Source: Schizochytrium sp. TIO01
Lineage: Eukaryota; Sar; Bigyra; Thraustochytrida; Thraustochytriidae
Assembly: GCA_004764695.1 (NCBI GenBank)
Contig: SMSO01000004.1
Coordinates: forward strand, 84,501 to 148,500
Direction of reading: 5' to 3'
DNA: 64,000 bases
Shown: piece by piece, positions 56,543-64,000 of the stretch
Layout of the letters: every line of letters starts with the position of its first letter
How positions within the stretch are numbered: position 1 is the stretch's first letter
Made by a program: the position numbers and the translations under genes
Notes under the pieces: model-generated
What the model was told of the DNA's origin: nothing
What the model saw: the letters and a program-made list of their open reading frames with translations, nothing else
Database searches by the model: none

Positions 56543-57892
56543 TTGTAAGTAAGTTAATGTAATCATTATTGTAAACACTGCTGTTGTTGCAGGAATTTTG
56601 ATGCCAAAACTTGGACATTTATTTGCCCATCGCGAAGCTGCTCTGCGATAAAGCGCGTGGACTCAGCAAAAGCCGCGGTGAGAGCCGAACAGTTGGCGGC
56701 AGACTGAGCGCGTATCTCCATAACTGCTGAGAATGCGCAGAGATTGGACACGATAGGTATTCCAGCGATGGACCGATTGATTGCAAATGTGCCTCAACAA
56801 GTCTGGAAAAACCAGGAGAAAAAAGAAAATAGTAAAAGGAAAAGGAAAAAGGAAAAAGGAAAAAGGAAAAGGAAAAGAGTTCTTTACTCACAGAGTCTCT
56901 CTCTTTTCCCGACAAAGAAAAGGCGACGCCAACCAGGGACCCCTTGCGCATGCGCCCCTCTGTCTGTCTCGCCAGCGCGCCTGTCTTTCCCTGTAAAAAA
57001 TTAACAGGACGTGAGTAAAAGGTTCCCTTTTGGCGCTCGCGGAGCAGCTTCGATGCGGTAGTCCTGCGAGGCTCGCAATCACCGCCGAAGGGTCGCGGGC
57101 GCGCCTTCTTTCTCGAAGGCGCTCGGCCACCCATAGCTTCTTTGGCCTCGTGCGGCTATATCCCACTTACGTAGACTGCGGTAAAGTGAGTTATAGCCCT
57201 CCGCAAGTGAACTATTTCCTCCACAAGTGAACTATACGCCGCAGGAAGTTCCGCGGCGCTCCGCCGTGAAAAGAACGCCTAACCCCTGCTACCGCCCACA
57301 TAGCCTAAACTGTTCTCAGCGCAGAAACCCTTTCCTTGCCTCAGTCGGTCCTAGGTCTCACTTTCTCGTGAAAGCGCCGTAACACATATGAGGAACCGCG
57401 GCACTCTCCTTCAAAACCGGAGAACCGCAACGTATCACGTGGCTTTTCGAGGTTCCTTTCTGCGACGAGCGCTCTTCACGTCCAAAGTCTCGAACGAAGG
57501 GCCTGTTCTTTCCCAAGAGCGCGCGGATCAGAACAGAACTATCAGAACTAAAGAACGAAAGAACAGAACAGGCCGCTTTCTTTTCTTTGTTATTTCCTTT
57601 TGAGTTTTTAAATGTTTGCAATGAAATGAAATGAAATGAAAAGAAATGAAATTGAACTAAATTGTAGTAGGTATACTTAGGCAGAGTATTTCAATTAGTA
57701 TTTTTTAGCTTTAGCTTCGGTTTTCTATTGAGTGAGAGTTTGTTTTATTGTATTGTATGTTGTGTATAGTAAGTGAAAACTAAACTTGAAGTTGTAGTTT
57801 TGAGTTATGGTGCTAAAAGATGAAGGAACGGATAACACATAATCCATGTACAGCAATTGAAAAGTTGTTGAATGATTGTCGCACTTAAACAG

Positions 57893-58000
57893 TCATTGAT
57901 TGATTGATTCATTTTATTCATTCATTTGATTTAAAGTTGATTGATTTCATTCATTTGATTTTAAATTGATTCATTGATCAATTATTTGATTCATTGATCA
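57893..58000. repeat. imperfect GATT / ATTC array
   Basis: About 108 bp of interspersed TTGATT, ATTCATT and TTTGATT units. Confidence 0.85.
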
Positions 58001-58083
58001 TGAAAAGTAGAAAAGAAAGAAGAAAGAGAGGAACACGCAGACTCCAGAAGAATCAATCGATCGCAGCGACCGCACGCGACGCA

Positions 58084-58143
58084 GCAGCCAGGCAGCCAGG
58101 CAGCCAGGAGGCCCGGCGGCAAGGCAGCCAGGCAGCCAGGAGC
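58084..58143. repeat. GC-rich CAGCCAGG repeat
   Basis: Two blocks of CAGCCAGG octamers separated by a GCCCGGCGGC-type spacer. Confidence 0.88.
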
Positions 58144-58904
58144 CACCCCCTCTGGCCCTGGCAGCGCCAGCTTCCTCGCGCCGCCTGCAGCTCCGCGGCC
58201 TCGACGCTGGCAACCGAGGAACTTGAGAAAAGAGGCCAAAAAAGAAAAGATGAGGCCTCGACGGGCAGACTAGGAGTCAGAGAGGCTAAATTATAGGGCA
58301 CTCAGGTCCCAGCATTGGAACGGGGAATATAGGCGGGAAGAGGGGCGTTCCAATTGGCGTTCCAAAGCGCGTGGCGCGAGAACTTCTGAGGGATCGTGGA
58401 CCAACTTGGGAAATGCGTGTTTCGTAAGCGAGCTGTGGCAGGAACTCGAGCGAGGTGGCGATCATGGTGCCTGGCGGTGGGTGTGAACTGCAGGCTGGTG
58501 CTGATGGCAAAATTCGGGATGGAGCGAAGAGCGTAGGATAAAATGTTTAGACGTGTTATGGAAAACACGGACTGAGGGTAGACCATTGTGGCTTGCTTTA
58601 GAGGACTACAGGGGACTTACGCATGAGAATATCGCGTAAGGATTGCGATACGAGCTCTACCACGACATGAATTGATTGCTGTTTGTATGAATGCATACTG
58701 GCATGCTGGCATGCTGGCAGAAGGAACTAGGTGATTACCGCTTGAAGAACTGGCTTGAAGAAGGTTCTGCAGATCGTCCTCACCTCGAACTCTTGTGTAA
58801 ATGAGTGATCGTAATCGTTAGAAAACAGAACTCGAACCTGATCAGATCACAAACCAGAGCGAATGAGATTTGTGGGAAATCAAAACCACTACCTAAGTAG
58901 TACC

Positions 58905-58934
58905 TAGGTAGGTAGGTAGGCAGGCAGGCAGGCA
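58905..58934. repeat. (GGTA)n then (GGCA)n microsatellite
   Basis: About four GGTA units pass into four GGCA units. Confidence 0.9.
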
Positions 58935-60944
58935 CCGAGGCAGTATCTCTTCTTTTGGAATGCTGGAATTTCGGCGTATTCGGCTCCTGCATCTTAATGA
59001 AAGAGTGTGGCGACTGCTATTTTCTGAAGCGTGAGCCGTGCAGAGCTATAATATAAGCCCATTGCTACGCATATCGAAACTACACACTAGGGCACATTAA
59101 TTTGTGTGGAAACAGCGCAACTTTGCAAAAAAAGAATCAAGAGGAAACCTTCACAGATTGCAGATAATCGGCATCTCCTCCATAGGTGCTTCGATCATCT
59201 GAAATCAGAGAGACTTAATGGATATTCTTGCAGAGCTTGCTGATGATGATCTCGAGATGGGAGGCAGAGTAGCTTTATAAGGGAGGAAACAGCCTGTATA
59301 TCAGCTTCGCAGAAGAAACTCGTTTCGCTACTGAGGGTCTTTCGATTTCTGTTGCTTCAAGGTTCCATATTTTTCTCACGCGTTGATGATAGAGTTTGTA
59401 CAGATAAAATAATTTAATTGAATGACACGCGAGAGAGTCCATGTGGATAACGATAGACGAAGAATTACTAAATATGTGCAGAACTTTTGAACCAGCCTTC
59501 TTGCGATCTAATTGCTCCAGCCTTCGAGTTTGGCTATGTACTACTTCGCAGTTGTCCTGTGTTGTCTCTACCATATCACCATATACCTTCCTTAATATAC
59601 TTGCCCAAAATTATTGACTTGGACTTTATTTTATCAAGCCCAGGTTGCCCCATCTTTCATTTTTGTAGTGCCTTTTCTTTTCATTTAAAAATTGAATTTC
59701 ACGCTTTCTCAACTTTCCTATTCAACAACCAAGAAACGAATCCAGAGCTCCTCTCCTTTTAATTAGCGCTTGCATAAGATAGATGTCAGAACCTCTGAGA
59801 AATTCCATGCTTATACAGTTGTGTCTATCGTATCAATCCATTGCATATTTTTAATTAAAAACTCATTTTAGCAAGCTCTCTAGCATAGCGTCTTGAGTGC
59901 TGTCAGTTAACTTTGGAGCATAGGGTTCAGAGTGGTCTATTCTATCATAAAAACAGTTGTTCGCTACGATTGAGCGCCGTCGCCACCCTCGACTGGTCCA
60001 TCATCAGCATCACTAACACCGTGCGGCACTACACCAGGCAGTTAGTTCTACATCTCTGGCAAGAGTAAACTCGATCGAATTCCCTGGAACCGATCATCAG
60101 ATTAGATTTTATGCAGAACTTATACACCTAATGCCCCTTCCAACTTGAACTGAAATATGGTTTCTGTAGGTTGCTCATTTCTGTGGCCTGAGGAGGTGAA
60201 ACTGATCCATTCCAGCCGTCCGCTCAGGCACATCAAAAAGCCGAGCTTGCAGTCCCTTCCACGCCAGTCAGTACAATCGTCGCTATGGCCATTCACTCAC
60301 CAAGGTCATTCACAAGCTTTACCACCAAATCACCATCCATCGTTTAAGTTAAAATGCACAACACGAGCATGCACACAAAAGGGTAGCTATGTTCTCTCCG
60401 GCTGGCACCACTGTCTACTGCATCGTTCACATTGGCAAGTAACCCCTTTGAGAGCTGGGGCACTGGCACGAGAACACAGCAGTGGCGTAGTAGAAGGTGT
60501 GCCCAAGAGCCGTAGCATTAGGTATTGCTTGGCTCCATTGAACCATCTTCTGCAATCTCGACATCAAAATGAGCAGTCCCCACGAACCTCTTACATCTTG
60601 GAATGGTCTTTTCATTCATGAATATCACACGATGTAGAACCTTCATTCTTAGGCCTGTGCCATTTATTTATCGAGTTGGCAGTTGGCCAATAACGCCGCT
60701 GTTCCAACTCTAAGTCGGCAAACTCTACCTACCGTCGAAGCGGCCAGCGGTGGAAATAAGGGACGTGGCCAGGCCTTCTGAAGAGCAGCGTGGGCCTCTC
60801 CGTCGCCTTCAGGGTCGCTCAGAAAGTAGTTCATGGGATGAGTGCAATCCACACACACATATACACACCCAAATTGGTTTTGGGTGATGATGCTTCTGTC
60901 ACTTTTGATTTAATGTTTATGTCTTTTTCTTTTTTTCTTCTTTT

Positions 60945-60945
60945 T

Positions 60946-60989
<44 letters not shown>

Positions 60990-60994
60990 TTTTT
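60945..60994. repeat. (CTTT)n microsatellite
   Basis: Twelve near-perfect CTTT units inside a longer pyrimidine tract beginning at 60922. Confidence 0.93.
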
Positions 60995-62151
60995 ACACAA
61001 AAAGAGCCTTGAAAAGGTGGGATGCCAAGTGCAGAGCATCCAAAACTGTGTAGAGGCCGGGCCAAAGAAGCCTCGTGAACGTAAGGCGTTCGTGCCGCAG
61101 TCTTGAGAGTCACGCGGCGCCTCCAATCCACGCTTAAGAGCCCTACAATCCACTCGTGATCTACGTATCCCCTGGAAGCCTCAACGGTGGTCGAATACAT
61201 CTAGTTCCATTTTATATTGGGCCTAGACTGGCAGGTGATTAGCAATTGTTTTGGGATGGTGCGAAGGTTACCAAACCGCGAGTACTACGCGCAATCGCGA
61301 TGGAGTTGCCTCGCGGATGGAAGTGATACGAATATTTTTATGGCATAAGTGGGTTTGTATGGTGATGGGAGAAAACTTGTAGGAAAAAAGGCCCTCGAAA
61401 GATGAACGAGTTATCGATAACTTGTCAAAAGAGCAACAGTAGCGCAAAAAGCGAAAGAGCAGTAGACAACAGACCCCTTCGAGCGACAGGCGCCGGCGAG
61501 AGCGAGGCAGCCAGGGACCCCTCTCCCCGCACCACGTCCCAGAAGCGCCCCCGCGTCCCATATATCACCGTGGCCGGCGCGACGTTGAGCCCGCCGTGGC
61601 GTTGCCAGGTCATTCGTACATACACCCAGACAGCTCGTACATATAATATCAATCAGGTCTATCATACACATAAGTAAAGACGGTTTTCGGCAGGTGCCAA
61701 AATAGGTTATCTAGAGCAGACTCGCCTCGTCAGGGCATCATTTCAGGTGACAACGACACTGGTCAGCGTGCTGAGGAAGGTCTCTCGTACGTGTTGCAAT
61801 TGCAGATTTGACGTCGAGAGAATCACCGTTTGGGAGGGCCGATCTGGGACGCAACGGTGGCACCTCTGAAGACGGCTTGCGGAAAGCTGGTATTGACGCT
61901 GTAAAAGGTTGGGATTGTTGACGTGGACGTTGGCAGTATATTCCTGGGGAAGGAAGTTCTGCTCGAAGCTTGTAGTGAGCTGTTTTCTAAAACGAGGACT
62001 GTTATTGCTACACCCTTCAATTGAGTTCTTAGACTACAGGCGCATCCTTCTATCAGTGCGTGTTAGTTGGATTCGCCGTGCGTGGTGAGCCGTGACTGGA
62101 CAGCGTGCTTAGAGACAGGTCTGTGTACCACGAAGGTATTTAGCAATCAAT

Positions 62152-63861
62152 ATGGGGGGCGATAACTTATGTGATCGGCTGCTGCTCCCGCTGAAGAAGC
62201 AAACGTCCAAGACGATGCAAGGAAGCAAGAACTTGGTCAAGAACTTGCATGGTGCTGTGTTTTCACGAATTCCAGCGCCATTTTCAAGATTCATTGCCAC
62301 GCTTCTGCGTTGCCTTGACTCCTGCCTCTGGGCACTCATCAAATTCGTGTACACAGAGATGAAGCAACTCAATATCCGACTGGTCATTGCTGTGTGCATC
62401 TACCTGGCGCTCTTTAGTGTAGTTATGACCAATATCCGCTACAGCTCACGTTTTCGGCCCTCTCTCAGTACGATCGAAAATATTGAAGACCAGCGCACCC
62501 AGTGGGCCCGCGATTTTGTCGCAACCTACGGTGGCGAGTTGCTCGCAGCTGATAGTGTTGCAGCCTCAGAAGAGCAAAACCTTCCGCTGTGTATTGCTAT
62601 CCCTACTGCAGAGCGCAGACACTCTTTCCTCCTGCAATCTGTGGCCACTGTCGTCCGAAGTATGGTACGCTCGGAAGAAGGGAACTTTGTTCTGATTGTC
62701 AATGATGTTGCCAAGCGAAGGTCGCTCCGCACTGACCCAACCGTTTCTTTCCTTGAACAACATGGCGTCAATGTGATTCACTCATCTCCCTGTTTCAAAA
62801 AGGGAACGTCGTGCAGCTCTCGTCAAAAATCAGTGCTGGATATGGCGACGACTATTGAGGGTTGTTTGACAATGACCACAGCTCGTTATATCGTGCTCCT
62901 AGAGGACGATATGGTTGTCTCCGCGCACTTTGTCGAGCGGGTACTTCGTACTGCACGTGATCTTTCGATGCGCCGTGACCCCTGGGCTTTTGTCAGTCTC
63001 TTTCGCACAAACTATTACGATGGTTTCTCTCGTAACTTTGATTCAATCGTAGAGCTCGTGGGATGGGGCGTCTCTGTGACTTTTATCCTGCTCACCTTGG
63101 TTCATTATTGCTTTAGGTTTTTGGCTTCTCACCAGAACAAACCGTCCGAGTTCACTTTAAAGAACTTTATGTTGCGGCTGATTTGCTACTCAGTGCTTAC
63201 TATTGGAAGCATTTATATGCTGGGCCGCCAGAACATCATTCAGCCTCTTCTCTTTGAAGAAGGGCTGTTTGTGGATGCGAGCAACCCCAGCACAGCGGGT
63301 CTTCTCTTTCCGCGTGATTCAGCAGAACAGTTTGCCGCCTGGCTTCAGACCCCTGACCTCGATGTGGATAAGTCCCAAGCGGCTGTCAAGTTTGCAGAGC
63401 TTCACGAAGTTCCATCTTACCTCCTTCGCCCCAATCCTATCGAGCATGTAGGTCGTTTCACTTCGATTGCCGCAAAGCGAACAAAGCGCGAGATTTCAGA
63501 GCCCATGTCACACTTCATTAATTATATGAAAGTATCCGAATGGTTTGAAGAGGATGATTCTAAGGTTGACCTCCGGTCTCCGCGCGACCTGTCACATAAT
63601 CTCGCAGGATTAAAAGAGGGACTACCTGCGTCTCGAAAAGCGGCAGACAGCGCATATCTCCGTGCCCCAATGGAGAACATAACATATGTCGCGACAAGCT
63701 ACTTCCACCGGATCATGGGTTTCATTTTCATCTCAAGCTCGATGCTGCTCATTATGATTATGGGTCAAGCAGACGGTCTTCAGCTAGGAGAGCTTTACAG
63801 TACTTGCCTTTCACTATTTACTAAGAAACGCTCTCCTATGTCAGATGACAAAGTCAATTAG
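62152..63861 (+). CDS. PGAP4/TMEM246-like GPI-glycan glycosyltransferase
   Basis: A 569-residue membrane glycosyltransferase resembling PGAP4 (TMEM246), the Golgi enzyme that adds N-acetylgalactosamine to the mannose core of GPI anchors. A signal-anchor helix lies at about 74-92 (LVIAVCIYLALFSVVM). A GT-A-type domain follows: LPLCIAIPTAERRHSFLLQS, then the acidic metal-binding motif Glu251-Asp252-Asp253 (VLLEDDMVVS). Two more membrane helices (about 304-325 and 340-358) are inserted within the catalytic region, the unusual hairpin layout characteristic of PGAP4; catalytic-type sequence (QPLLFEEGLFVDASN) resumes afterwards. An additional hydrophobic helix near 521-541 precedes a short basic tail and is not expected from the human protein. 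Start context AATATGG, A at -3. Single exon. Membrane layout supports the family call more than any one motif; donor and acceptor are inferred. Confidence 0.82.
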   Translation: MGGDNLCDRLLLPLKKQTSKTMQGSKNLVKNLHGAVFSRIPAPFSRFIATLLRCLDSCLWALIKFVYTEMKQLNIRLVIAVCIYLALFSVVMTNIRYSSRFRPSLSTIENIEDQRTQWARDFVATYGGELLAADSVAASEEQNLPLCIAIPTAERRHSFLLQSVATVVRSMVRSEEGNFVLIVNDVAKRRSLRTDPTVSFLEQHGVNVIHSSPCFKKGTSCSSRQKSVLDMATTIEGCLTMTTARYIVLLEDDMVVSAHFVERVLRTARDLSMRRDPWAFVSLFRTNYYDGFSRNFDSIVELVGWGVSVTFILLTLVHYCFRFLASHQNKPSEFTLKNFMLRLICYSVLTIGSIYMLGRQNIIQPLLFEEGLFVDASNPSTAGLLFPRDSAEQFAAWLQTPDLDVDKSQAAVKFAELHEVPSYLLRPNPIEHVGRFTSIAAKRTKREISEPMSHFINYMKVSEWFEEDDSKVDLRSPRDLSHNLAGLKEGLPASRKAADSAYLRAPMENITYVATSYFHRIMGFIFISSSMLLIMIMGQADGLQLGELYSTCLSLFTKKRSPMSDDKVN

Positions 63862-64000
63862 GGCCTTTGACTCTACATGTTTTATCTGAATATGCACTAT
63901 AGCAGGGGTTTGCAAGTGTCGGTCGTTGCCATGTTGCTCTCTACCTTTTCGACTCGTACGGCTAATGGTGTTTGATGATGCTTAGTCTACGGGTAAAGAA
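63862..64000. other. 3' flank of the last gene
   Basis: 139 bp after the PGAP4-like stop. No further feature visible before the window ends. Confidence 0.5.

Larger units (their letters stand above)
54828..62151. other. 7.3-kb microsatellite-rich gene desert
   Basis: Between the prohibitin start and the PGAP4-like start. Dense short tandem repeats up to about 58.2 kb, then more ordinary sequence. No frame resembles a known protein; the longest (60157-60621, 154 codons) lacks any family pattern. It resembles the first 26 kb of the window, with the same kinds of repeat. Confidence 0.65.

Noticed and set aside
60157-60621. 154-codon frame in the right-hand gene desert
   Set aside because: No domain pattern, irregular composition, and a competing frame on the other strand.

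Overview
The window is eukaryotic nuclear DNA with about ten recognisable protein genes in 64 kb. Genes are mostly single-exon, lie on both strands, and are separated by long non-coding stretches rich in microsatellites. Conserved genes: a Myb transcription factor, aromatic amino acid hydroxylase, prefoldin subunit 2, an OS-9/EDEM-like ER mannosidase, a PRKRIP1 homologue, ARPC3, a prohibitin with one clear intron, and a PGAP4-like glycosyltransferase. Almost every start ATG has a purine at -3. Sparse introns, aromatic amino acid hydroxylase, EDEM and Crinkler-like genes would fit a stramenopile-type protist such as a thraustochytrid, but this is inference; no marker gene fixes the lineage.

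Layout. (1) 1-26.2 kb: no convincing gene. It alternates GC-richer stretches with AT-rich spacers and holds dozens of short tandem repeats; a pyrimidine/purine palindrome lies just upstream of the Myb gene. (2) 26.2-28.5 kb: Myb gene. (3) 28.5-34.3 kb: non-coding, with a degenerate tandem array of about 285 bp period at 28.8-30.0 kb and a possible orphan exon near 32.7-33.1 kb. (4) 34.3-37.3 kb: hydroxylase (+) and prefoldin 2 (-), convergent. (5) 38.9-44.4 kb: accessory block with a Crinkler-like gene (coiled coil, PD-(D/E)XK-like nuclease, kinase), a divergent frameshifted ankyrin-like locus, coding-like remnants and a small coiled-coil ORF. (6) 44.8-51.4 kb: MRH-GH47-PA fusion gene, divergent PRKRIP1 homologue 136 bp away, then ARPC3. 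(7) 53.4-54.8 kb: prohibitin. (8) 54.8-62.2 kb: a second microsatellite-rich gene desert. (9) 62.2-63.9 kb: PGAP4-like gene.

The most striking item is the 1,326-residue ER protein. It carries an OS-9/Yos9-type MRH lectin domain, an EDEM/Htm1-type GH47 mannosidase and a PA domain in one chain. In animals and fungi, the enzyme that makes the glycan degradation signal and the lectin that reads it are separate proteins; here they appear to be one. Second is the nuclease-kinase gene with its decayed neighbours. Third is the prohibitin intron, whose flanking exons do not join in frame and which holds a coding-like membrane segment.

No rRNA, tRNA, CRISPR array, intact transposon or organelle sequence was found.
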